A stretch of DNA of 7,938 bases from Lachnospiraceae bacterium (GCA_900769175.1 CAAGFP010000024.1:1-7938), one strand, 5' to 3'; positions 1-5,426 are shown, counted from the stretch's first letter. Made by a program: numbers and translations. Notes: generated from the letters alone by a model not told the origin.

Positions 1-296
1 CATAAATAGGCAGAATATCCGTTCCATATATGATAAGTTATATAACCTTTCATAGTCCTAATGAAATTGGATAGATTTATATTAGGCCTGGTTTCTATCA
101 TATAGTGTATATGGTCTTTGTCTGTTTCCATATATTTGATATTTACCTTATGTTTATTACATATCTCTGTTGATAATCGTTTTACATCATATGCTATATT
201 CTGATTGACTAATAGTTTCTTTCTATATTTGCATACAAAAATAAGATGATATTGCAATAAGTATTTATTATGACTTGCTGATTTCCATTTACTCAT
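1..296 (-). CDS. tnpA: IS200/IS605-family transposase TnpA, 5' part (cut by window edge)
   Basis: Single-strand DNA transposase of the Y1 HUH type; such enzymes cut and join one strand at hairpin ends and leave no target duplication. The start is ATG at 296, preceded by AGGAGG (306-311). About 98 codons are visible, against roughly 130-150 aa for the family, so the C-terminal part with the catalytic Tyr lies beyond base 1. Seen: N-terminal 'LLQYHLIFVCKYRKKLL', the metal-binding HUH motif as 'DHIHYMIE' near residues 62-69, and the family-typical 'MKGYITYHIWNGYSAYL'. No frameshift or stop occurs in the visible part. Translation is probably repressed by the hairpin over the start codon. Whether a tnpB partner follows cannot be seen. 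The family call is secure from motifs; activity is unknown. Confidence 0.9.
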   Translation of the reverse strand, partial: MSKWKSASHNKYLLQYHLIFVCKYRKKLLVNQNIAYDVKRLSTEICNKHKVNIKYMETDKDHIHYMIETRPNINLSNFIRTMKGYITYHIWNGYSAYL

Positions 297-319
297 AGAA
301 TTTTACCTCCTATGAGTAA
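289..319 (-). promoter_or_regulatory. Hairpin covering the tnpA start codon
   Basis: On the mRNA strand TTACTCATAG pairs perfectly with CTATGAGTAA (10 bp) around an 11-base loop. The ATG lies inside the 3' arm, and the Shine-Dalgarno AGGAGG straddles the end of the 5' arm and the loop. IS200 is known to hide its tnpA ribosome site in mRNA structure; this looks like the same logic with a different fold. The structure is seen directly; the regulatory role is inferred. Confidence 0.65.
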
Positions 320-336
320 TAGAATAATCTAATCTT

Positions 337-345
337 ATTATAACA
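337..345 (-). promoter_or_regulatory. Extended -10 promoter for tnpA
   Basis: The minus strand reads TGTTATAAT, a perfect -10 hexamer (337-342) with an upstream TG. No good -35 box is seen 17 bases upstream (GCACAA), which is acceptable for extended -10 promoters. Transcription would start near 330 and run into the start-codon hairpin. Confidence 0.45.
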
Positions 346-361
346 CAATCTGAGGCTTTTT

Positions 362-408
362 GTGCCAATTCATCTCACGAACCTAAAGTTTCGGAGAGTT
401 CTTGGCAC
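362..408. repeat. Imperfect stem-loop at the element's left end
   Basis: GTGCCAA (362-368) pairs with TTGGCAC (402-408). After a symmetric 4x4 internal loop, TCTC (373-376) pairs with GAGA (394-397), and past a bulged A, CGAA (378-381) pairs with TTCG (390-393). A subterminal hairpin with mismatches, close to the element edge and upstream of tnpA, matches what IS200/IS605 transposases recognise. It could also insulate tnpA from outside transcription, but no T-run follows it. Confidence 0.5.
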
Positions 409-415
409 TATACTT

Positions 416-538
416 TAAAATGCCAATCCGCTTCAATGCTTCTTCCAATGCCTGATAAAGCATCTTCCCGATACCGTTTCTTTTTGAATCCGGGCGTACA
501 TAAACCGTTACTTCCACAGCCCAGTCATAAGCCCTTCC
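416..538 (-). pseudogene. GNAT acetyltransferase remnant (PAT-like)
   Basis: About 41 residues of a GCN5-related N-acetyltransferase core are readable: 'RAYDWAVEVTVYV' (the beta strand 4 region) and then the acetyl-CoA loop 'RNGIGKMLYQALEEALKRIGIL'. The style is that of phosphinothricin-type acetyltransferases of about 160-180 aa. Both ends are missing. The N-terminal half stops at the junction with the sirtuin near 535-540, and the C-terminal part is lost where the insertion element begins near 416. An open frame can be read from an ATG at 583, but its first 15 residues are out-of-frame sirtuin sequence. Non-functional as it stands. The domain call is good; the substrate is unknowable. Confidence 0.75.
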
Positions 539-1275
539 ACAAGCTTCGGAAGAACATTCATGGGTCGGTCGTAGTAAACACAATCTGCAAATTTATCCGT
601 AAAATGTTTTTCCTCATTGATTAATATTAACTGATTTCCCTTATAATGTCCGGTGCAATACTGCACTTTGGAGCTATGTAAATTCGTTCCGAGTACTAAA
701 ATAACCTCTGCTTCGGAGCAGGCAATTGCAGCTTTGGTATAAAGGTCATTTCGCACTCTTTCACCGAGAAGACGTATATTCGGGCGAATTGCTTCTTTAC
801 ATTCATTACAAATCGGAACCGCCTTGCTCTCTAAAAGATACTCCATCGGAAATGTTTTTTTGCATACCGGGCAATAATTATTATGAATATTTCCGGCCAG
901 TTCTATGACATTGTTTAATCCGTTTATTCTCTCCATGCCGTAAATATTAACGGTGATAATGTTTTTCAATTTCCCGGATGCATCCAGGACTTTCAATGCA
1001 TCATATGTAGGACCGGAGTGCATGCTTACACCAAGTATTTCTTTTTTGTAAAAATCATAGAATCGTTCTTTTCTGGTAGCAAATTCGCCTGCAGATAACA
1101 TTTCTTCGGGACTTAACCCATATGATTTCTCAATCCGGTAAAGATTATCATTATCCCAAAGATTAATTCCGCCGCATTCTACTACAGTATCCAGTCCCAT
1201 TACGCAAACGATATTATTTGCCTGGGCAATTGCTTTCTTTATTTTCTCAAAAATGATTTTTTCATCCGTATTCAT
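508..1275 (-). CDS. Divergent Sir2-family protein, active site degenerate, 3' end chimeric
   Basis: A 255-aa protein with a Sir2 layout: a Rossmann-type start ('NNIVCVMGLDTVVECGGINLWD', about 20-41), the region of the catalytic 'TQNID' motif (here 'TVNIYG', 108-113), 'VIELAG' (123-128), a four-Cys zinc ribbon (C135, C138, C156, C159), then 'RPNIRLLGERV' and 'VILVLGTNLHSS'. Canonical sirtuins have GAGxS, TQN and ELHG; here GAG is altered, Gln is V109 and the catalytic His is A127, so NAD-dependent deacylation is unlikely. The start ATG at 1275 is chosen over GTG 1287 because AAGGTGG sits 8 bases upstream. The last ~8 residues (GLMTGLWK) come from the neighbouring GNAT remnant in another frame. 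It has its own promoter at 1319-1348. It may be a pseudoenzyme or a decaying gene. Confidence 0.75.
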   Translation of the reverse strand: MNTDEKIIFEKIKKAIAQANNIVCVMGLDTVVECGGINLWDNDNLYRIEKSYGLSPEEMLSAGEFATRKERFYDFYKKEILGVSMHSGPTYDALKVLDASGKLKNIITVNIYGMERINGLNNVIELAGNIHNNYCPVCKKTFPMEYLLESKAVPICNECKEAIRPNIRLLGERVRNDLYTKAAIACSEAEVILVLGTNLHSSKVQYCTGHYKGNQLILINEEKHFTDKFADCVYYDRPMNVLPKLVEGLMTGLWK

Positions 1276-1318
1276 ATGTCTTCCCACCTTCGCAGTCCAG
1301 TTACGTTTTTGTCTATAT

Positions 1319-1348
1319 ATTTTACCTTTTTATTAGGGATACTGTCAA
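1319..1348 (-). promoter_or_regulatory. Sigma-A promoter for the sirtuin gene
   Basis: The minus strand has TTGACA (1343-1348), an 18-base spacer and TAAAAT (1319-1324). Transcription would start near 1312, about 37 bases before the ATG at 1275. Confidence 0.65.
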
Positions 1349-1545
1349 CATTTTAGCGGTATTTTTGTTATTAACTTATAATAATGTCACCTTATGCTTC
1401 TCTAAAGATTATATCATTTTATAAGAGCAAAAGTTCGGTGATTGTAAATCCGTACTATAAGTATAAGTACTGCGTTTCTTTATCTGAAACAAGAAATAGT
1501 AAAAAAATGGGGGATATGATTGATTTCAAGAAGATTGTATTTCAT
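1349..1545. other. Non-coding AT-rich stretch between sirtuin promoter and surface-protein remnant
   Basis: No convincing gene is seen. An extended -10-like TGATATAAT occurs on the minus strand at 1408-1416 without a -35 box and could be a second start upstream of the sirtuin. A short inverted pair GTACT/AGTAC sits at about 1451-1470. An open frame on the plus strand starting at 1384 runs into the antisense of the SpaA coding region and has no ribosome site or recognisable domain. Confidence 0.4.
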
Positions 1546-2226
1546 AGAGGTAATATAGCCGTTATGAGCGGAGCAGGTTGCAAGAATGGTATCTGCCGGA
1601 ACGATTACTTTGCCATAAGCGTTTTTGATGTCTTCATCCGCGATAAAATTAAACTTACCACCGCTTAACGGTTCATTACTGTCATTTACTTTGTTGATTT
1701 TTACTTCCCATCGGGTTCGGTCGTTATAAACACTTACCTTCGGGTTTAAGTCGGCGGCGGAAATCGTAACATTCTTTTCGACCTTAACATATTGGTACTG
1801 AGGATTCGCTGTTGCCGTTTCAACCACTTTGTATTTACCCAAGAAAAGTTGAGGAGAGGTAACAGTTCCGCTTTTTCCGGTTGTCAGACTGCAAACCTTG
1901 GTTCCGTTTGCATACGCCACCGTTCCGTATGCCGTATCTATGATGTCTTCCGCTGCATATACATCAAATTTTACGCCCGGCAATCCGCCGTCCTTCCAGA
2001 CGAACTTTCCGTCCGTAAAGGCGGTTAATACCTCGCCTCTTTTTTGAACCGTAATGTTTCCTTTATTAAATACGGGCCACGCGGAAATCGCTGTGATTTT
2101 TTGAATATTATCACCTTGATCGTACATAACAATTTCACAGGTTGACATATCCACATCCATTGCCAAACAATCGTTCATAAAATCGATGATATGATTGTTT
2201 CTTGCGATTTCTTCCGTAATCGGACT
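1480..2226 (-). pseudogene. SpaA/Cna-B surface protein, downstream fragment (separated by an in-frame TGA)
   Basis: It continues in the same frame as the upstream fragment after the TGA at 2227-2229. An internal ATG at 2178 opens 232 residues but has no ribosome site. Numbered from there, residues about 40-155 form a SpaA (prealbumin-like) domain. 'NITVQKRG' holds the candidate isopeptide Lys (K46), 'LPGVKFDVYAAEDI' the hallmark core strand, 'FLGKYKVVE' the Glu (E120) and 'YNDR' the partner Asn (N152). A second repeat follows ('WEVKINKVND...GGKFNFIADEDIKNAYG') but stops after 'NGYITS' near 1546. The last ~21 residues to the stop at 1480 do not resemble SpaA. No LPXTG sorting signal or membrane anchor remains, so the 3' part has been lost. 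Confidence 0.75.
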
Positions 2227-2721
2227 TCAACTTCCGGTCATAGCATACCCTGCGGCGATATGAGTTGCCAGATACCGCATTGCTGCATCGGATTCGTCCC
2301 AATACTTCAAGGTAAGGTCAGCACAAGGAGGCTTTTTATACAAATCACTTTCATCCCCATGATATCCATAAGAAATCACTTTTGCAACCTTACACAAGGC
2401 AGCCCAATCATATCCATTAGGATTCGCTTCAGTCACTTTCACAAGCCCCACAGTAGTATTATTTTGATTTTTCTGCGGACCCGCTAATGACGGATTAACA
2501 CAATACGCTAACCGGTTCTCTCCATTATCAAGTCCGATTGAATATATCCATGTATTCCCGCCACCGGAATATCCTTCCAGTATGTTGTAAGATACAAAGG
2601 TTGAACCATTTACATACAGGACCGCGGCTTTTGACACAATCGAAATCGTCGGAACTAATGTTACAATCAACAGTAGCACGGATAACATTCGTATCAAATT
2701 TTGTTTCTTTTGTTTCTTCAT
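2227..2721 (-). pseudogene. Thioester-domain-like surface protein, signal peptide fragment
   Basis: This is the 5' fragment (164 aa) of the gene continued at 1480-2226. The ATG at 2721 has GGAGG 9 bases upstream. It carries a Sec signal peptide, lysine-rich MKKQKKQ, then a hydrophobic core to about residue 32 ('SKAA'). The mature part resembles the thioester/TED-like N-terminus of Gram-positive adhesins: 'NRLAYCVNPSLAGP' with the candidate Cys at C74, then 'VAKVISYGYHG' and 'YLATHIAAGYAMTG'. The usual Thr-Gln of a thioester is not evident; the matching stretch reads A-T-H, so bond formation is doubtful. A TGA at 2227-2229 ends it although coding continues without shift. A secreted fragment could be made but would lack any wall anchor. 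It follows the CAP gene by 98 bases. Confidence 0.7.
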
Positions 2722-2755
2722 CTTATTTTTCCTCCAAACATTTTTTATGATTAAC

Positions 2756-2818
2756 CTAAAATAGAGTTATTTTCAGAAGTTGATTACCCTGCCCTCTTAT
2801 CAATAACTCAATATTTAG
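2756..2818 (-). repeat. Long imperfect inverted repeat after the CAP gene
   Basis: The arms CTAAAATAGAGTTATT (2756-2771) and AATAACTCAATATTTAG (2802-2818) pair over 8 perfect base pairs plus a nearly matching AT-rich extension, with a 30-base loop. It lies directly after the CAP stop codon on the minus strand and before the surface-protein ribosome site. No T-run follows, so it may be a weak terminator, an attenuator or an mRNA-end stabiliser. Confidence 0.35.
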
Positions 2819-2819
2819 T

Positions 2820-3935
2820 TTACTCAACCCAGAAAATCATACAATTCACCGTTTTTCCATAAGTTCCGTCTGACAATACAGTCCTTGAAGTAATAACGCA
2901 ACAGCTCGTATAACATTCTGCCAGCATATTTGCTCTGTGTCCCTCACTACGATTATAGGCATTAAACGCTTCTATTCCAGTCTGAGAAGCAACATTTTCA
3001 CCGTTACCCATATCTTGATGAGTAGGTTCATTATGCCCGTTTCCATTTTTCATCATAGCTTCGGTTCTTTCCTTTGCTTTTGCTTCATTATCGCTATTCC
3101 AAACAAGAGCAGGAAGTCCATTTTCTTCACGAAGTTTATTCATAGCATTGAAACATTCCATATCAGCATATGTTTCTACATAAGCAACACTTATTCCGGG
3201 ATCTCTTACTTCTACCCATACACCACCACCGACATCTACATATTCCTTGCCGTTTTCTCTCTTATGGCGTACTCCGTTTTCATCCGTCCACTTATCCCCA
3301 TCCTTATGTGTGTCACCTGTATTTCCGGTATCGGTTCCGGTTCCGGTTCCGCCGGTATTGCTGGCTACGACTTTACTTTCGCCTAAGTATTTATCGGAGC
3401 AAAAGCCCGTTTTTCCGTTATAATCAAAACGATACCAGCCGGTTGATGCGATTCCGGTTACTTTCACTTCATCGTTTTGCTTTAGGGAACCAAGCTTTGC
3501 ATAGTCCGTAGAAGGTCCTTCCCTTACCGTTACACTCTTTTGCACATACATCGTCTTTTCCATATCGGTTACGGTATACTCTGGCGTTTCGGAAGGCGTT
3601 TCTTCGGAAGGTGTTTCGGAAACTTCTTCGCCATTCTCCTCAGACGCCTCTTCCGTAACTTCTTCTGTTTCAGAAGGCGTTTCATTTGGATCATACTTCT
3701 TTGCTCCGCTTCCCGGTACGAACGCAGGGTATTCATCTTTTGGTTTTGCATTTGTAGATGTCACCTCGGATGAAGCTTCGGATGCAACCTCAACTTCTCC
3801 CTCCACCTGTGCTTGTGATACAACTTCGCCAACCAGCTCAACCGATTCGCTTTGACTACATCCGGCAGCCGGTGTCAGGGCAAACACGAATGAAGCGGTA
3901 AAAATAAACAATTTCAAACATCTTCTTTTCATCAT
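2820..3935 (-). CDS. SH3b-CAP domain lipoprotein
   Basis: A 371-aa secreted lipoprotein. Start ATG 3935 (next codon is also ATG) has AAGGAGG 8 bases upstream; a longer frame from 4025 would begin upstream of the predicted transcript start. The signal peptide ends in lipobox 'TPAAGC' with Cys26 as lipid site. Next come an acidic Ser/Thr/Pro/Glu linker with repeated ETPSE (about 85-120), an SH3b domain (about 129-185: 'KSVTVREGPSTDYAKLGSL...GWYRFDYNGKTGFCSDKYLG'), a Gly/Thr linker (190-210), and a CAP/SCP domain (about 258-371). The CAP part shows 'LREENGLPALVWN', the conserved His in 'GHNEP' (H301), 'GENVA', 'SEGHRANML' and the terminal 'CMIFWVE'. SH3b domains commonly bind cell wall; the CAP role in bacteria is mostly unknown. 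An adjacent Cys pair in 'YTSCC' is unusual for a lipoprotein. Likely anchored outside the membrane and reaching into the wall. Confidence 0.9.
   Translation of the reverse strand: MMKRRCLKLFIFTASFVFALTPAAGCSQSESVELVGEVVSQAQVEGEVEVASEASSEVTSTNAKPKDEYPAFVPGSGAKKYDPNETPSETEEVTEEASEENGEEVSETPSEETPSETPEYTVTDMEKTMYVQKSVTVREGPSTDYAKLGSLKQNDEVKVTGIASTGWYRFDYNGKTGFCSDKYLGESKVVASNTGGTGTGTDTGNTGDTHKDGDKWTDENGVRHKRENGKEYVDVGGGVWVEVRDPGISVAYVETYADMECFNAMNKLREENGLPALVWNSDNEAKAKERTEAMMKNGNGHNEPTHQDMGNGENVASQTGIEAFNAYNRSEGHRANMLAECYTSCCVITSRTVLSDGTYGKTVNCMIFWVE
3333..3350. repeat. Three tandem GGTTCC hexamers in the CAP gene linker
   Basis: Three perfect copies of a 6-base unit encode the Gly-Thr linker between SH3b and CAP. 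Copy-number change would alter linker length without shifting the frame. Confidence 0.6.
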
Positions 3936-4001
3936 AACTTTTTCCTCCTTATTCTGATTCGTAACTATTTTTGTTTTTGTATTATTTATTTTTGTAAATA
4001 C

Positions 4002-4030
4002 ATCATACAATAAAAATTTTCGCATTTCAA
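4002..4030 (-). promoter_or_regulatory. Sigma-A promoter for the CAP lipoprotein
   Basis: The minus strand has TTGAAA (4025-4030), an exact 17-base spacer and TATGAT (4002-4007). The transcript would start near 3995, giving a leader of about 60 bases before the ATG at 3935. It rules out the longer open frame beginning at 4025. Confidence 0.65.
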
Positions 4031-4195
4031 ATCAACTTTCCTAATGACAAGTTTACACGAATAATTCATCTGAATTTGGATTTTCGATACCACCGGTTCT
4101 TTTCGGTGCTATAACGGATGCAGGGTTACGCAATCGACATTTTGCAAATTTTTTTTAAAAAAAGTGCATTTTTTCTTAAAATTAGGATTTTCGAT
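4031..4195. other. Divergent intergenic region with an 11-bp direct repeat and a T8A7 tract
   Basis: No gene is seen between the two divergent promoters. GGATTTTCGAT occurs twice in direct orientation, at 4078-4088 and 4185-4195. The second copy abuts the -35 box of the rightward promoter, so a regulator site is possible. A small hairpin CACCG/CGGTG lies at 4091-4108. T8 followed by A7 (4149-4163) is an A-tract likely to be curved or stiff. Confidence 0.4.
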
Positions 4196-4225
4196 TTGCC
4201 ACTCTTTCTAAAAATATTTTATAAT
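4196..4225 (+). promoter_or_regulatory. Sigma-A promoter for the candidate toxin-antitoxin operon
   Basis: TTGCCA (4196-4201), an 18-base spacer and a perfect TATAAT (4220-4225). Transcription would start near 4232 and cross the two relic reading frames at 4269-4380 before the gene at 4404. Confidence 0.65.
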
Positions 4226-4268
4226 AAAGACATCACATAAAAAAATCATAATAAAGGAGGGAGGCTTT

Positions 4269-4310
4269 ATGAAAAACTTGTTGAAGATTGGATTTGATGT
4301 CGGAAACTAA
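4269..4310 (+). other. 13-codon mini reading frame with a very strong ribosome site
   Basis: ATG 4269 follows AAAGGAGGGAGG (4253-4264) at good spacing and encodes MKNLLKIGFDVGN before TAA. The peptide looks like the very start of an ASKHA-fold protein (ParM-like actin, CoA-dehydratase activase or sugar kinase), whose first strand and phosphate loop read xIGxDVGxT. The simplest reading is a gene start left behind by a deletion just after GFDVG; alternatively it is a leader peptide. Family similarity over 13 residues is weak evidence. Confidence 0.4.
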
Positions 4311-4380
4311 TACTGAGAATTATAATATTGACGAATTAGCCGACCATTTTTAGGAATTGTATGATAACGTTAAAAAATAA
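4297..4380 (+). pseudogene. 27-codon relic frame with an internal TAG
   Basis: It overlaps the mini frame, shifted by one base, and reads MSETNTENYNIDELADHF, TAG (4351-4353), ELYDNVKK, TAA. The stretch 'DHF*ELYDNVKK' parallels 'DHVQKLYDIGKQ' near the C-terminus of the next gene, with the TAG at the position of a Gln codon (one change from CAG). It may be a decayed duplicate of that C-terminal module, or a small protein gene broken by a nonsense change. It has no ribosome site of its own. Confidence 0.3.
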
Positions 4381-4403
4381 GGATTAAAGAAAGGATAAAT
4401 ATT

Positions 4404-4967
4404 ATGAATTATGTGGTTAATGTGAATGGCATAGACATTGTAATTGAATCTCATACGGCTGAATCGAGGCAACAGGATAATTACGCACAGCGTAACCGTC
4501 TAATGTCTTATTATAAAATGCTTTTGAAGATGAAAGGTATAGAAGCTGATTCTGAAAAAAACAAAGTCTTAAATTATATCGTAGACAATATGACTGAACA
4601 GAATGCCCAAAAGAAAGCTGACAGTTTTGAGCAGGCTCAAATGAAACGGCTTTTAACCTATGCCACAAAATTTGCTGAATTAAAACTTGGGCAGGAACCT
4701 CCGGAAGATGAAGAACCGATATCAAAAGCTGAAACAGATAAGGTTGACCAAATGGCGGATGCTCTTTTAGAAGTGCTGGATGCAGTCGCAGATGATAATA
4801 TCGATAATAATGAAACCGTCGAAATTAACGATAATAAATTCATTTACGAAAAAGACACTCTAAATATCAGAGATCATGTTCAAAAGCTCTATGATATTGG
4901 TAAACAGAGTAAAGGAAACACATGGACTATATATCTTGATGATAAAGGGGAGCTGGTGATTTACTGA
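4404..4967 (+). CDS. Unknown 187-aa acidic protein, candidate antitoxin partner
   Basis: No family is recognised. ATG 4404 has AAAGG 9 bases upstream. No signal peptide or membrane segment is seen, so it is probably cytosolic. Visible parts are a short beta-like start ('MNYVVNVNGIDIVIES'), a charged helical stretch (about 20-100), a strongly acidic middle (about 99-140, rich in Asp and Glu) and a C-terminal segment ('NKFIYEKDTLNIRDHVQKLYDIGKQ' then 'TWTIYLDDKGELVIY') that looks like strand-helix-hairpin. Its TGA overlaps the ATG of the MazF-like gene by one base, so the two are translationally coupled. An acidic partner encoded just before a MazF-like toxin fits a type II antitoxin, though at 187 aa it is larger than the usual 70-100 aa. 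The role is inferred only from position and charge. Confidence 0.8.
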   Translation: MNYVVNVNGIDIVIESHTAESRQQDNYAQRNRLMSYYKMLLKMKGIEADSEKNKVLNYIVDNMTEQNAQKKADSFEQAQMKRLLTYATKFAELKLGQEPPEDEEPISKAETDKVDQMADALLEVLDAVADDNIDNNETVEINDNKFIYEKDTLNIRDHVQKLYDIGKQSKGNTWTIYLDDKGELVIY

Positions 4968-5365
4968 TGAATTATGATAAAGGAAATGTTATTGAAAAAA
5001 AAGGACTTATATTTAAGGATGACTATACGCCTGATCCACGCGGAAAACATCCGGCAATGATTACGCTTGCGGTTTCCGATGATAATCAGTATATGTACTT
5101 TCTAACACTTACAAGTCAGACAGATAAATATTTTGACCATCCGGGATGGCGGGACAGATACTTTCTGTTAAAGCGAACGGAATACAATATGCTTAAAAAA
5201 TCATCTCTCATAAATCTTCAAAATATTTACAAAGAACCGGTATCAAGCGATAATCCTGTTGCATTTATTCAGCCGGATGAGTATAAAAAAATAATTCGCA
5301 AGTTTAAGGCGTGGCAGGAAGAAAATCCTGATGAATTCTACGAAGAGATAAAATCATTGCTTTAA
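4967..5365 (+). CDS. MazF/PemK-like protein, candidate ribonuclease toxin
   Basis: A 132-aa cytosolic protein whose ATG (4967) shares its A with the stop codon of the gene before. The layout matches the MazF/PemK/CcdB barrel: 'YDKGNVIEKKG' as first strand, 'RGKHPAMITLAVS' (25-37) for the family's G-H-R-P-A-V-V, 'YMYFLTLTSQ' (42-51) for the C-V-P-C-T-T-Q strand, 'KSSLINLQNIYK' for the strand before the interface, and a final helix 'PDEYKKIIRKFKAWQ'. Family toxins cut mRNA with an Arg after GH and a Thr in TTQ. Here the Arg position is H28 while T49/S50 is kept, so activity may differ. No strong terminator follows; only a weak 7-base imperfect hairpin at 5373-5397. The family call comes from motif pattern, without a search. 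Confidence 0.7.
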   Translation: MNYDKGNVIEKKGLIFKDDYTPDPRGKHPAMITLAVSDDNQYMYFLTLTSQTDKYFDHPGWRDRYFLLKRTEYNMLKKSSLINLQNIYKEPVSSDNPVAFIQPDEYKKIIRKFKAWQEENPDEFYEEIKSLL

Positions 5366-5397
5366 TAAAAATAGCCGATGAGTTAACAAAATCAGCT

Positions 5398-5426
5398 TTG
5401 ACACATACACTTATATATATTAAAAT
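5398..5426 (+). promoter_or_regulatory. Sigma-A promoter for the GH9 cellulase
   Basis: A perfect TTGACA (5398-5403), a 17-base spacer and TAAAAT (5421-5426). Transcription would start near 5433, 46 bases before the ATG. An imperfect inverted repeat (AGCCGAT at 5373-5379, ATCAGCT at 5391-5397) touches the -35 box and could be an operator or the weak end of the upstream operon. Confidence 0.75.

Larger units (their letters stand above)
1..416 (-). mobile_element. IS200/IS605-type insertion element, left-end portion
   Basis: The element is inferred from tnpA, its leader and a long imperfect stem-loop at 362-408 lying upstream of the gene, where these elements carry their left-end recognition hairpin. 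The outer boundary is placed near 416 because acetyltransferase coding similarity stops there. The flanking bases on the minus strand read CATTTTAA, an AT-rich site of the kind this family targets, but the exact cleavage site is not determined. The right end is outside the window. Confidence 0.6.

Noticed and set aside
1440..1470. Tandem TATAAG-type short repeat as an operator
   Set aside because: It is only a few bases of AT-rich similarity with a 5-bp inverted pair, within chance for this composition.
1384..1668. 94-codon plus-strand frame beginning MSPYASLKII
   Set aside because: It lacks a ribosome site, half of it is antisense to the SpaA coding region, and the peptide has no recognisable domain.
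2227..2229. Selenocysteine or Trp recoding of the TGA in the surface protein
   Set aside because: No convincing SECIS-like stem-loop follows, surface SpaA proteins are not selenoproteins, and TGA is used as a normal stop elsewhere in the window (the gene ending at 4967).
3170..3511. Plus-strand His/Arg/Phe-rich frame across the CAP gene
   Set aside because: It is antisense to clear SH3b and CAP domain coding; its odd composition follows from the opposite strand.
3936..4025. Longer N-terminus of the CAP lipoprotein starting at 4025
   Set aside because: The start would lie within the predicted promoter -35 box, there is no ribosome site, and the lipoprotein signal starts at the ATG preceded by AAGGAGG.
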